Assembly: GCF_014323665.1 (NCBI RefSeq)
Contig: NZ_JABVEB010000026.1
Coordinates: forward strand, 1 to 55,300
Direction of reading: 5' to 3'
Length of the DNA stretch: 55,300 bases
Source: Actinomadura sp. HBU206391
GTDB lineage: Bacteria > Actinomycetota > Actinomycetes > Streptosporangiales > Streptosporangiaceae
A program made the translations under genes and the position numbers. Positions 16,660-25,059 of this stretch are shown here, one piece after another; the stretch's first letter is position 1, and every line of letters begins with the position of its first letter. A model generated the notes under the pieces. It ran no database searches and was not told the DNA's origin. It was given only the letters and a program-made list of their open reading frames with translations.

Positions 16660-17166
16660 ATGGGTCTACCTGAGCAGCCATCGGCCGGGGAACGGGTCAT
16701 CCTCAGTGACCACCCGCACTGGACGACGCTGATCCAAACGATCATCCTGCTGATCCTCACCGTGGCCGCGGCCGTCGCCGCGATCCTGTTCCTGCCCGAC
16801 TCGGATGTGCAGGCTCAGGTGCGTCTGGGCATCGTGGCCGTTGCCCTGATCATCGCGATCGTCGTCTCGGTGGTGCCGTTCCTGCGCTGGTTCGCCACCC
16901 GCTACGAACTGACCGAGCAGGGGCTGGTGATCCGCGAGGGCATCCTGTCCCGCTCGGTGCGGACCATCCCCATCGGCCGGGTCAACGACGCGTCGCACTC
17001 CCAGCGGTTGATCGAGCGGATGCTCGGCAAGGGCACGTTGATCGTCGAGTCCGGTGGCGAACGCGGCCGGCTCGTGCTCAAGAACGTCCCCGACGTCGAC
17101 AACTGGCATCAGCAGATCTACCGGCTCATCGACGACATGGCCGACGGGGTCAGGGACGGCCGGTAG
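16660..17166 (+). CDS. PH-domain (bPH2/YdbS-like) membrane protein
   Basis: A 168-residue protein with two membrane helices (about 22-46 and 55-78) followed by a cytosolic bacterial PH domain (80-165) typified by YELTEQGLVIREGILSR, TIPIGRVNDASHSQRLIERMLGKGTL and VKNVPD-type end residues. The function of this family is not established. The ATG has no Shine-Dalgarno sequence; CACGAT lies seven bases before it and shares a TGCCACGAT context with the bfr promoter. The adenylate cyclase gene begins 27 bases after its stop and probably shares its transcript. Confidence 0.85.
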   Translation: MGLPEQPSAGERVILSDHPHWTTLIQTIILLILTVAAAVAAILFLPDSDVQAQVRLGIVAVALIIAIVVSVVPFLRWFATRYELTEQGLVIREGILSRSVRTIPIGRVNDASHSQRLIERMLGKGTLIVESGGERGRLVLKNVPDVDNWHQQIYRLIDDMADGVRDGR

Positions 17167-17193
17167 CCGCACCGGTCGGTCGAAGGGGTGGAC

Positions 17194-18192
17194 ATGTCTG
17201 CTCAGGGCCCGGACCCCAGACAGATCGAGGAGCTCCTGCTCGGCGGAGAGCTCCGGTACACGCGCGTCGACGTCCAGCGGATCACCGGAGTGTCGGGCGA
17301 GTTCACGCACCGGCTGTGGCGGGCCTTCGGCTATCCCCACATGGCCGATGACACGGTCGCGTTCACCGAACGGGACGTCGCCGCCCTCTACCGGATCCAG
17401 CGGCTGATGCAGGACGACGTCCTCGACGACGAGGACGTGATCCGGATGGTCCGGGCCGTCGGACAGACGATGACCAAGCTGGCCGAATGGCAGGTCGACG
17501 TCCTCACCAGCAAGATCGCGGGCGATCCCGCCGAACCGCCCACCGTGGAGTCGGTCGAGCAGATCATCGGGCTGGCCGAGAAGCACATCGCGGACTTCGA
17601 GCCGCTGATCGTGCACGCGTGGCGCCGGCAGCTCGCGGCCGCCGGGACCCGTGCCATGGCCATGGCGGCCAACGAGAGGGACGTGATCCCGGCCCGCACC
17701 CAGGCCACCATCGGGTTCGCCGACATGGTGTCGTTCACCCAGATGAGCCGCGAGCTCGGCGAGATGGAGCTGGCCCGGGTGGTGGAAAGATTCGAGGAGA
17801 CCGCCTCCGACGTCGTCGCCGCGAACGGCGGCCGGCTGGTGAAGAGCCTCGGCGACGAGGTGCTGTTCAGCGCCGACGAACCCGAGCTCGGCGCCGAGAT
17901 CGCCCTGTCCATCGCCGAGACGATCAAGGATGAGACCGAGGTCCCCGACGTCCGGGTGGGGGTCGCGTACGGCCCCGTGCTGCCGCTCATGGGCGACGTC
18001 TTCGGCACCACCGTCAACCTGGCCGCGAGACTGACCTCGATCGCCCGCCCCGGCGCGGTGGTGATCGACGACGGGCTCGCCGCCGAGCTCGAGCACTCCC
18101 CGGCCTTCGAGATCACCCGTATCGTCCGCCGCCCCGCCCGCGGCCTCGGCATCATCCAGCCGTACGTGCTGAGGCGCCGCGTCAGGTACTGA
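17194..18192 (+). CDS. Class III adenylate cyclase, Rv1264-like
   Basis: Soluble cyclase making cAMP from ATP. The N-terminal 165 residues resemble the autoinhibitory, pH-responsive region of Rv1264 (MerR-like ITGVSGEFTHRLWRAFG, then long helices). The catalytic domain has both metal-binding aspartates (Asp177 in GFADMVSF, Asp221 in SLGDEVLF), adenine-selecting Lys217 and the transition-state pair Asn275 and Arg279 in VNLAARL. Active sites form at a homodimer interface. ATG 17194 has GAAGGGG at ideal spacing; GTG 17188 is less likely. All catalytic residues are present, so it should be active. Confidence 0.92.
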   Translation: MSAQGPDPRQIEELLLGGELRYTRVDVQRITGVSGEFTHRLWRAFGYPHMADDTVAFTERDVAALYRIQRLMQDDVLDDEDVIRMVRAVGQTMTKLAEWQVDVLTSKIAGDPAEPPTVESVEQIIGLAEKHIADFEPLIVHAWRRQLAAAGTRAMAMAANERDVIPARTQATIGFADMVSFTQMSRELGEMELARVVERFEETASDVVAANGGRLVKSLGDEVLFSADEPELGAEIALSIAETIKDETEVPDVRVGVAYGPVLPLMGDVFGTTVNLAARLTSIARPGAVVIDDGLAAELEHSPAFEITRIVRRPARGLGIIQPYVLRRRVRY

Positions 18193-18205
18193 TCACGCCC
18201 GCGTC

Positions 18206-18211
18206 TAGAGT
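18206..18211 (+). promoter_or_regulatory. Leaderless -10 (TAGAGT) for the enoyl-CoA hydratase gene
   Basis: TAGAGT is followed by seven bases and ATG 18219. There is no ribosome binding site. Confidence 0.55.
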
Positions 18212-18218
18212 GCTCCTC

Positions 18219-18998
18219 ATGAACGAGGGTGTGAGCCTGCATCGGTTCGATCACGTCGCCGAGATAGTGCTGGACCGTCCTGAGGCGCTCAACGCCCTCT
18301 CCACCGCGATGGCCCGGCGGCTGACGGCGGTGTGCGCCGAGGTCGCCGAGGACCCTCAGGTGCGGGCCGTCGTGCTCAGCGCCGCCGGTGACAAGGCCTT
18401 CTGCGTCGGCGCGGACCTCAAGGAGCGGGCCGGCATGACCGACACCGAGCTGCTGGGCCAGCGTGAGATCTTCCGCGCCGCCTTCGGCGCCGTGCTCGGC
18501 CTGCCCCAGCCGGTCGTGGCGGCCGTGCACGGTTTCGCCCTCGGCGGCGGCTGTGAGTTCGCGCTGTCATGCGATCTGATCGTGGCGGACGAGTCCGCGG
18601 TGTTCGGCCTGCCCGAGGTCAGCGTGGGGCTGGTCCCCGGCGGTGGCGGCACCCAGCTGGCCGTACGCCGCCTGGGCCCCGGCCGCGCGGCCGATCTGGT
18701 GCTGACCGGACGGCGGCTCGGCATCGACGAGGCGGTGGGCTACGGCCTGGTCGATCGCAAGGTGCCGGCCGGCAACGTCCGCGAAGAGGCCTTCACGGTC
18801 GCGGCGCTGATGGCCAAGAACTCTCCGGTCGCCGTGCGCGCCGCCAAGCGCGCCATGCGCAACGGAGCGGACGCCGCAATGACCGCCGCCCTCGACATCG
18901 AGGACGCCGCGTGGCGCACCGTCGCCTTCTCGGCCGACCGCAGGGAGGGCATCGCCGCCTTCAACGAGAAGCGCACGCCCCGCTGGCCCGGCCACTGA
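18219..18998 (+). CDS. Enoyl-CoA hydratase/isomerase family protein
   Basis: Crotonase-fold enzyme of 259 residues, probably hydrating 2-enoyl-CoA in beta-oxidation. Conserved features are LDRPEALNALS, the oxyanion-hole segment KAFCVGADLKE, HGFALGGGCEFALSCDLI with Glu113, and VFGLPEVSVGLVPGGGGTQ with Glu133. Both catalytic glutamates of true hydratases are therefore present. The C-terminus AFNEKRTPRWPGH is typical. Paralogues in actinobacteria are many and their substrates cannot be told from sequence. ATG 18219 fits a leaderless mRNA. Confidence 0.92.
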   Translation: MNEGVSLHRFDHVAEIVLDRPEALNALSTAMARRLTAVCAEVAEDPQVRAVVLSAAGDKAFCVGADLKERAGMTDTELLGQREIFRAAFGAVLGLPQPVVAAVHGFALGGGCEFALSCDLIVADESAVFGLPEVSVGLVPGGGGTQLAVRRLGPGRAADLVLTGRRLGIDEAVGYGLVDRKVPAGNVREEAFTVAALMAKNSPVAVRAAKRAMRNGADAAMTAALDIEDAAWRTVAFSADRREGIAAFNEKRTPRWPGH

Positions 18999-19090
18999 GC
19001 CTCGACCCTGTGGCCCCGGCGGGTAGGCGTCCTCGACGGTCTCCCGGACGGCCGGCCGGTCGGCGTGCGCGGCCGGCCGGGCCTCTGCCG

Positions 19091-21832
19091 TCACCCGGTG
19101 TTCTGGAGGCCGGCGGCGACGCCGTTGACGGTGAGCAGCAACAGCTCTTCCAACCTGTCCCGCTCGGCGTCGTCGGCGACGCCCTCGCGCAGCGCGCCCA
19201 GCGCGCGCAGCTGCAGGTGGGACAGCGCGTCGACATAGGGGTTGCGGAGCTCCACCGCGCGGGAGAGCACCCGGCGGTTCTCGAGCAGTCGCTGATGGCC
19301 CGTCACCGCCAGGACCAGGGAGCGCGTCCGGTCGTACTCGGCCAGCACGGTCTCGGTCAGCGCCGGCCGGCCGCCGAGGTCGAGGTAGCGGGCGGCGATG
19401 TCCCTGTCGGTCTTGGCCAGGCTCATCTCGGCGTTGTCGAGCAGCGCGGCGAACAGCGGCCATGACCTGTACGCCTCGCGAAGCGTGTCGAGGCCCTCCT
19501 CGGCGGCGGCCTCGAGTCCGCTTCCCAGGCCGTACCAGCCGGGCAGGTTGACGCGGGTCTGGGTCCACGCGAACACCCACGGGATGGCGCGCAGATCGTC
19601 GAGCGAGGTCGAGGCGCTGCGCCTGGCGGGCCGCGACCCGATCCGCAACTGGGAGATCTCGCCCAGCGGGCTGACCCGCGCGAACCACTCAGGGAAGCCG
19701 TCGTCCTCGACCAGGGCCCGGTAGGCGCGCTGTGCCGCGGCGCCCATCCGGTCGGCCAGCCCGCGGAAGCGGGCGGCGGCGGCGCGGGCGCGGTCCTCGA
19801 CCGCGGGGGTCGAGGCGAGCAGGACCGCGTTGGTGACCTGCTCGATATGGCGCCGCGCGATCGCCAGATGCCCGTACCGGGCGAAGATGACCTCGCCCTG
19901 CTCGGTGACCTTGAAGCGGCCCGCCACCGAGCCCGGCGCCTGCGCCAGGATCGCGCGGTTCGCGGGACCGCCGCCGCGGCCGAGCGAGCCGCCCCGGCCG
20001 TGGAAGAGGGTCAGGGTCACGTCGCGCCGCTGCGCCCAGGCGGCGAGCGCCTCCTGGGTCTCGTACAGCCGGAGGGTGGCGCTGGTCGGCCCTAGCTGCT
20101 TCGCCGAGTCGGAGTAGCCCAGCATGATCTCCATGCGGCGTCCGGTCTGGGCCAGCCGGGCCTGCACCGCCGGCTGCTCGATCATCCCTTCGAGCACCGA
20201 GGGCGCCCGCTCGAGGTCCTCACCGGTCTCGAACAGCGGCACCACGTCGAGGATCGGCCCGCCGGCCGCGCCTCCGGCGGCGGCCGCGAGCTCGTACACG
20301 GCCGCGACGTCCTCGGCCGAACGGGTGAAGGACACGACGTAGCGCTTGCACGCCTCGACCCCGAACCGCTCCTGGATCCAGGAGACGACCCGCAGGGTGT
20401 CGAGGACCTCCTCGGTCTGCTCGGACAGAGCCCCTCCGGCGCGTACCTCGGCCAGGGCCTTCTCGTGCACCGCGGAGTGCTGGCGGATCTCCAGTTCGGC
20501 GAGGTGGAACCCGAAGGTCTCGACCTGCCAGATCAGATGCTGCAGCTCACCGTAGGCCTGCCGGGCCGACCCCGCGGCGGCGAGCGAGTCCTGCACCAGG
20601 CGCAGCTCGGCGAGCAGCTCGTCCGGTGAGTCATAGGCGAGGTCGGCGTCACGGGTGCGGGTGGCGCCGATCCGTTCAGCGGCGTACAGCAGCAGCTGCC
20701 GGTGCGGCTCACCCGGAGAGCGCTTGACGATCTCGGCGATGCGCTTCGGCTGTGCGGCCCGGGCCGCCGCCAGCGCGGCGGTGAGCTCCGGCGACGCGGG
20801 GGTCGTGGAGACGTGCGCGGTGAGCTCGCGGCCGATCCGCACGCACGCGGTCTCCAGCGCGCGCAGTACGTGGTCGGCCTGGATCATGATGGCCTCACGG
20901 GTCACCTGCGCGGTGACGTGCGGGTTGCCGTCGCGGTCGCCGCCGATCCAGCTGCCGAACCGCAGGTAGGCCGGGGCGCGCGGCGGGCGTTCGCCGACCC
21001 CTTCGGGGTCGAGCGCGGTGTCCATCACCCGGTAGACCGCGGGCACGACGCGGAAGATCGTCTCGTCGAAGGCCGCCATCGCCGTGCGCACCTCGTCGAG
21101 CGGGTCCATCTGCGTGTGCCGGCGCAGCGCGGTGCGCCAGAGCAGATCGATCTCCTCGAGCAGCCGCCGCCGGACGTCCTGGTGTTCGCTCTCGCCGAGC
21201 CGTACGTCGTTCAGATCGTTCAGCAGGCCGCTGATCCGCATGATCGCGGTGACCACCGCCCGGCGGCGGGCCTCGGTCGGGTGCGCCGTGAACACCGGGC
21301 GCAGCTCCAGCTCGCGAAGCGTCTCATCGAGCCGATCCGGGCCGCCCGCGCGGATCTCGGCCAGCGCGGCGGCCACCGAACCGCTCACCGGCTCGCCCGG
21401 CTCCTCGCCGGTGACCGGGCGGGGGGCGGCCGTGTCGCGCTCGCGCAGCGTGCGGATCCGGTGGTGCTCCTCGGCCAGATTGGTCAGGTGGAAGTAGACC
21501 GTGAACGCCCGTGCGACGAGTTCGGCCCGTTCCAGGGTCCATCCGGCGACGATCGCGGCGACCTCGTCGCCGGTGGACTCGTCGCCGGTGGACTCGTCAC
21601 CCGCCGCTTCGCCGGAGCCGCCGCCCTCGTGGGTGCGCCGGGCGGCGATCACGGAGTGCCGCAGCCTCTCGACGTCGTCGAGCAGACCTTGCCCGCCGTA
21701 CTCGACGAGGACCTGGCCTAGCAGAGAGCCGAGCAGGCGGACGTCGCGCCGTAGCGGCTCGGGCATCTCCTGCCGTGCCGAATTGCGTTCGGTCTGCCCT
21801 GTCCGGGCGCCGTCGCGGATATTGGTAGCCAC
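19091..21832 (-). CDS. ppc: Phosphoenolpyruvate carboxylase
   Basis: Anaplerotic enzyme forming oxaloacetate from PEP and bicarbonate. The 913-residue protein carries [12 protein letters not shown] with catalytic His184, [27 protein letters not shown] with the active-site Lys, [14 protein letters not shown] and the obligate C-terminal QNTG. The frame is open far upstream, but GTG 21832 ([10 protein letters not shown]) gives the family length. A small insertion near residues 78-90 consists of GDEST repeats from a 15-bp tandem repeat. The gene is divergent from accD5, so oxaloacetate and carboxylated acyl-CoA genes share a promoter region. Confidence 0.96.
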   Translation of the reverse strand: MATNIRDGARTGQTERNSARQEMPEPLRRDVRLLGSLLGQVLVEYGGQGLLDDVERLRHSVIAARRTHEGGGSGEAAGDESTGDESTGDEVAAIVAGWTLERAELVARAFTVYFHLTNLAEEHHRIRTLRERDTAAPRPVTGEEPGEPVSGSVAAALAEIRAGGPDRLDETLRELELRPVFTAHPTEARRRAVVTAIMRISGLLNDLNDVRLGESEHQDVRRRLLEEIDLLWRTALRRHTQMDPLDEVRTAMAAFDETIFRVVPAVYRVMDTALDPEGVGERPPRAPAYLRFGSWIGGDRDGNPHVTAQVTREAIMIQADHVLRALETACVRIGRELTAHVSTTPASPELTAALAAARAAQPKRIAEIVKRSPGEPHRQLLLYAAERIGATRTRDADLAYDSPDELLAELRLVQDSLAAAGSARQAYGELQHLIWQVETFGFHLAELEIRQHSAVHEKALAEVRAGGALSEQTEEVLDTLRVVSWIQERFGVEACKRYVVSFTRSAEDVAAVYELAAAAGGAAGGPILDVVPLFETGEDLERAPSVLEGMIEQPAVQARLAQTGRRMEIMLGYSDSAKQLGPTSATLRLYETQEALAAWAQRRDVTLTLFHGRGGSLGRGGGPANRAILAQAPGSVAGRFKVTEQGEVIFARYGHLAIARRHIEQVTNAVLLASTPAVEDRARAAAARFRGLADRMGAAAQRAYRALVEDDGFPEWFARVSPLGEISQLRIGSRPARRSASTSLDDLRAIPWVFAWTQTRVNLPGWYGLGSGLEAAAEEGLDTLREAYRSWPLFAALLDNAEMSLAKTDRDIAARYLDLGGRPALTETVLAEYDRTRSLVLAVTGHQRLLENRRVLSRAVELRNPYVDALSHLQLRALGALREGVADDAERDRLEELLLLTVNGVAAGLQNTG
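21563..21599 (-). repeat. 15-bp tandem repeat within ppc
   Basis: CTCGTCGCCGGTGGA occurs at 21563-21577 and 21578-21592 with a partial third copy. It encodes repeated STGDE residues on the minus strand, in a surface insertion between helices. Confidence 0.75.
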
Positions 21833-21906
21833 CCGCTCAGCGTAGTCAGCGGAGCCGCCCCGCTGGTGTGCCCGGCCCGGGCAAATGTGGCCGGGCCAGG
21901 CCTGGC

Positions 21907-21912
21907 TAGGCT
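21907..21912 (+). promoter_or_regulatory. Leaderless -10 (TAGGCT) for accD5
   Basis: TAGGCT is followed by seven bases and ATG 21920. There is no ribosome binding site. Confidence 0.55.
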
Positions 21913-21919
21913 GTTCCAC

Positions 21920-23512
21920 ATGGCGACGGAAGCTCCAGAACCCACCGGCGACATCGACATCCACACGACCGCGGGAAGGATCGCCGACCTTGAACGGCGA
22001 CGCTACGAGGCCGTGCACGCCGGGTCGGGGCGAGCGGTGGAAAAGCAGCACGCCAAGGGCAAGATGACCGCACGGGAACGGATCGACGCGCTGCTCGACC
22101 CGGGCTCGTTCGTCGAGTTCGACCAGCTCGCCCGGCACCGGTCCACCAGCTTCGGCATGGAGCGCAACCGCCCGTACGGCGACGGCGTCGTGACCGGCCA
22201 CGGCACGGTGGACGGCCGGCCGGTCGCGGTGTTCAGCCAGGACTTCACCGTCTCGGGCGGATCGCTCGGCGAGGTCTTCGGCGAGAAGATCTGCAAGGTC
22301 ATGGACCACGCGCTGAAGACCGGCTGCCCGGTGATCGGCATCAACGACTCCGGCGGGGCGCGGATCCAGGAGGGCGTGGTCGCGCTCGGGCTCTACGCCG
22401 AGATCTTCAAACGCAACGTGCACGCCTCGGGCGTGATCCCGCAGATCTCCCTGATCCTCGGGCCGTGCGCGGGCGGCGCGGTCTACTCCCCCGCGATCAC
22501 CGACTTCGTGGTGATGGCGGACCAGACCTCCCACATGTTCATCACCGGCCCCGATGTGATCAAGACGGTGACCGGCGAAGAGGTGACGTTCGAGGACCTC
22601 GGCGGCGCCCACGCGCACAACACCAGGTCAGGGGTGGCGCACTACCAGGCGTCCGATGAGAAGGACGCGATCGAGTACGCCAAGGAGCTGCTGTCGTACC
22701 TGCCGTCGAACAACCTCGCCGAGGCCCCGGCCTACCCGGCGGTGGTGGACCTCGAGGCGCTGGACGAGGCCCTGGACACGCTGATCCCAGACTCGCCGAA
22801 CCAGCCCTACGACATGCACACCGTGGTCGAGCACGTGCTGGACGACGGTGAGTTCCTCGAGGTGCACCCGCTGTTCGCGCCGAACATCATCTGCGGCTTC
22901 GGCCGGGTAGAGGGACACTCGGTCGGCATCGTCGCCAACCAGCCGATGCAGTTCGCCGGCACGCTCGACATCGACGCCTCCGAAAAGGCCGCACGTTTCG
23001 TACGGACTTGTGATGCGTTTAATATTCCAGTTCTGACATTTGTGGATGTGCCGGGATTTCTTCCCGGTACCGATCAAGAATGGAACGGCATCATCCGGCG
23101 GGGCGCGAAGTTGTTGTACGCCTATGCCGAAGCGACCGTCCCACTGGTCACAGTGATCACTCGAAAGGCGTACGGCGGGGCGTACGACGTCATGGGCTCC
23201 AAGCACCTCGGCGCCGACATCAACCTGGCCTGGCCGACCGCGCAGATAGCCGTGATGGGCGCGCAGGGCGCGGTGAACATCCTCTACCGGCGCGAACTGG
23301 CCGCCGCGGACGATCCGGGTACCCGCCGCGCCGAGCTGATCACCGAGTACGAGGACACGCTGGCCAATCCGTACATCGCCGCTGAACGGGGATATGTCGA
23401 CGGGGTCATCAAGCCGTCGGAGACCCGGGCACAGGTCGTCAAGGCACTTCGCGCACTGCGGGAGAAGCGCAGGACGCTGCCTCCGAAGAAGCACGGGAAC
23501 ATCCCGCTGTGA
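21920..23512 (+). CDS. accD5: Acyl-CoA carboxylase beta subunit (AccD5/PccB-like)
   Basis: Carboxyltransferase subunit moving CO2 from carboxybiotin to propionyl- or acetyl-CoA. The 530-residue protein has both crotonase-like halves: [40 protein letters not shown] and [12 protein letters not shown] in the acyl-CoA half, and [14 protein letters not shown] and [16 protein letters not shown] in the carboxybiotin half. The residue before GFLPG is Val-Pro, as in propionyl-CoA enzymes; I cannot settle substrate choice from sequence. An epsilon subunit gene follows at once. The matching alpha subunit is at 45382, and the ligase that charges it at 15688. Confidence 0.94.
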   Translation: MATEAPEPTGDIDIHTTAGRIADLERRRYEAVHAGSGRAVEKQHAKGKMTARERIDALLDPGSFVEFDQLARHRSTSFGMERNRPYGDGVVTGHGTVDGRPVAVFSQDFTVSGGSLGEVFGEKICKVMDHALKTGCPVIGINDSGGARIQEGVVALGLYAEIFKRNVHASGVIPQISLILGPCAGGAVYSPAITDFVVMADQTSHMFITGPDVIKTVTGEEVTFEDLGGAHAHNTRSGVAHYQASDEKDAIEYAKELLSYLPSNNLAEAPAYPAVVDLEALDEALDTLIPDSPNQPYDMHTVVEHVLDDGEFLEVHPLFAPNIICGFGRVEGHSVGIVANQPMQFAGTLDIDASEKAARFVRTCDAFNIPVLTFVDVPGFLPGTDQEWNGIIRRGAKLLYAYAEATVPLVTVITRKAYGGAYDVMGSKHLGADINLAWPTAQIAVMGAQGAVNILYRRELAAADDPGTRRAELITEYEDTLANPYIAAERGYVDGVIKPSETRAQVVKALRALREKRRTLPPKKHGNIPL

Positions 23513-23536
23513 CCCGGGCTGCGACAGGGAGAGGCC

Positions 23537-23758
23537 ATGGCTGACCAGCCGTTCCTGCAGATCGTGCGCGGTGAGCCGACCGCCGAGGAGATCGCCGCCC
23601 TCGTCGCGGTGCTCAGCGCGCGCGCCGAGATGGCTGCCCGCGCCGCAGCCGGGCCCGCGACGCGCCGTGGATCCTGGTGGGCGGACCGATCCCGGCTGGT
23701 CCAGCGGCCGCCGGCACCCGGCCCGGGAGCCTGGCGCGCAAGCGCATTCCCCCGTTAA
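23537..23758 (+). CDS. accE5: Acyl-CoA carboxylase epsilon subunit
   Basis: Small actinobacteria-specific subunit that stimulates or stabilises the alpha-beta acyl-CoA carboxylase complex. The 73-residue protein has the epsilon signature FLQIVRGEPTAEEIAALVAVLSAR followed by an Ala-rich linker and a C-terminal Trp/Arg-rich WWADRSRL plus PGAWRASAF. It starts 24 bases after the beta-subunit stop with GGGAGAGG upstream. Its TAA stop is the first three bases of an 18-bp palindrome. Confidence 0.92.
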   Translation: MADQPFLQIVRGEPTAEEIAALVAVLSARAEMAARAAAGPATRRGSWWADRSRLVQRPPAPGPGAWRASAFPR

Positions 23759-23773
23759 CCGTCGCGACGGTTA
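23756..23773. promoter_or_regulatory. 18-bp perfect palindrome at the accE stop
   Basis: TAACCGTCGCGACGGTTA is perfectly self-complementary with no spacer. It begins at the accE stop codon and lies about 80 bases before the NYN gene. A gapless palindrome makes a poor RNA terminator loop, so a dimeric repressor site for the downstream gene is an alternative. Confidence 0.4.
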
Positions 23774-23839
23774 GCGACTCGGCTGTTTCATGGGGAAGCG
23801 GGTAACGGTGGTTCGTGCCCGTAAAGGCTCCGGCATGAA

Positions 23840-23845
23840 TAAGCT
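23840..23845 (+). promoter_or_regulatory. Putative -10 (TAAGCT) for the NYN gene
   Basis: TAAGCT is nine bases before ATG 23855, and no strong ribosome binding site intervenes, so the mRNA may be leaderless. Confidence 0.4.
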
Positions 23846-23854
23846 AGAAAGCCC

Positions 23855-24859
23855 ATGACTACCTCGGAGCTAGTTCCCCAGCCCGCCCGCTATGCCGTCT
23901 TCGTGGACGCGGGCTATCTCTACGCGGCCTCCGGGGCGCTGCTGCTCGACGCGACTTCCCGGCGTGAATACCGGGTCGCCGCCGAGAAGCTGATCCGGGC
24001 ACTGACCAGTCACGCGGCGGAGAAAATGCGCGGCGAGTTGCTGCGGGTGTACTGGTTCGACGCCGCCCCCAAGCGGCAGCCGACCGTGGACCAGCGCGTC
24101 ATCGCCAACCTGCCGCTGGTCAAACTGCGGCTCGGCAACCTCAACGCACAGGGCCAGCAGAAGGGCGTCGACGCCCAGTTGCGTGCCGATCTCGAGGCGC
24201 TCGCCCGGCACCGCGCGATCACCGACGCGGTGCTGCTGGCCGGGGACGAGGACATGCTGCCGGCGGTAGAGGCGGCGCAGCGCTACGGCGTCCGCGTCCA
24301 CCTGTGGGGCGTCGAGCCGACGCACGGCTCCAACCAGGCCGAGTGGCTGGTGTGGGAGTCCGACACCGTCGAGGTGCTGCCGTCGGACTTCCTGCGCCCG
24401 TACTTCAGCAAGGCCGGCGTCATCGCCGTGCCCGCCGGCGAACAGCCGCCCGACACGGCCGCGCCCCGAGCCGCCAGTCCGGTGCCGAAGCCCTCGCAGG
24501 TCTTCGCGGGCCGTGCGCCGTCGCCCGCCGCGATCGCCCGCCCGGTCCCGGCCGCGATCAAGCCCACCGCCCAGCACGCTTCGACCGACGGCAAGCTCGG
24601 CCCCGAGCGTTCCCAGATGCTGGAGATCGGCGAACACGTCGCCCAGAAGTGGGTGTTCGAACGGGGCCGCGACAACATCCGTGATCTGCTCCCTGGGCCC
24701 ATCCTGCCGCCGGTCATCGACAAAGAGCTGCTGATCGAGGCCGAAAAGGAGCTCGGCCGGTCGCTGCGCCCCTACCAGGAGGCCCGCACGTGGCTGCGGG
24801 ACGGCTTCTGGGAACGCGTCTACCGAGAGTTCGGCATCGGCATCGGCAAGTCCGGCTGA
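23855..24859 (+). CDS. NYN (PIN-like) domain protein
   Basis: Predicted RNase of the NYN/PIN-like superfamily. Residues 11-175 hold the domain: AVFVDAGYLYAASG with Asp18, a central QGQQKGVDAQLRADLEALA with an acidic residue, and DAVLLAGDEDMLPAV with the second acidic cluster. A Pro/Ala-rich linker (about 190-245) connects to a C-terminal helical domain (250-334) of unclear type. NYN enzymes act on RNA in a Mg-dependent way; the target here is unknown. The key aspartates are intact. Confidence 0.82.
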   Translation: MTTSELVPQPARYAVFVDAGYLYAASGALLLDATSRREYRVAAEKLIRALTSHAAEKMRGELLRVYWFDAAPKRQPTVDQRVIANLPLVKLRLGNLNAQGQQKGVDAQLRADLEALARHRAITDAVLLAGDEDMLPAVEAAQRYGVRVHLWGVEPTHGSNQAEWLVWESDTVEVLPSDFLRPYFSKAGVIAVPAGEQPPDTAAPRAASPVPKPSQVFAGRAPSPAAIARPVPAAIKPTAQHASTDGKLGPERSQMLEIGEHVAQKWVFERGRDNIRDLLPGPILPPVIDKELLIEAEKELGRSLRPYQEARTWLRDGFWERVYREFGIGIGKSG

Positions 24860-24886
24860 GTGGTCCGGTTCCAAGCGGCCCTGCGA

Positions 24887-24974
24887 GCGGGCGCGCGGCG
24901 TCTGGACTGAGGAGCGAGCGTGAGGAACGAGCGCTCGGGAGCGACGAGGGAAGACGCCGCGTTAAGGCGCCCGC
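24887..24974. repeat. Large cruciform-like repeat element with AGCGA-rich loop
   Basis: Two nested stems can form: GCGGGCGC (24887-24894) with GCGCCCGC (24967-24974), and GCGGCGTCT (24895-24903) with AGACGCCGC (24952-24960), separated by a six-base bulge. The 48-base loop repeats GAGCGAGCG, GAACGAGCG and GAGCGACGAG. It may act as terminator for the NYN gene or be a dispersed intergenic repeat. The structure is read from sequence only. Confidence 0.5.
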
Positions 24975-25059
24975 GAGCCGCCGAGCGGAGCGAGGCCATA
25001 AGAACGGCGGCGTCCGATTCCCGCCAGCATGTGGTCGCTGCCTGGGGTTGAATCGGAAC

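Noticed and set aside
21866..22618. Minus-strand extension upstream of ppc
   Set aside because: The frame is open but antisense to accD5 with no family homology; the ppc N-terminus fits GTG 21832.
24995..25020. tRNA T-arm-like sequence (GGCGG, CGTCCGATTC, CCGCC)
   Set aside because: The loop is ten bases long and lacks the TTCRANY core, and no acceptor, D or anticodon arm surrounds it.
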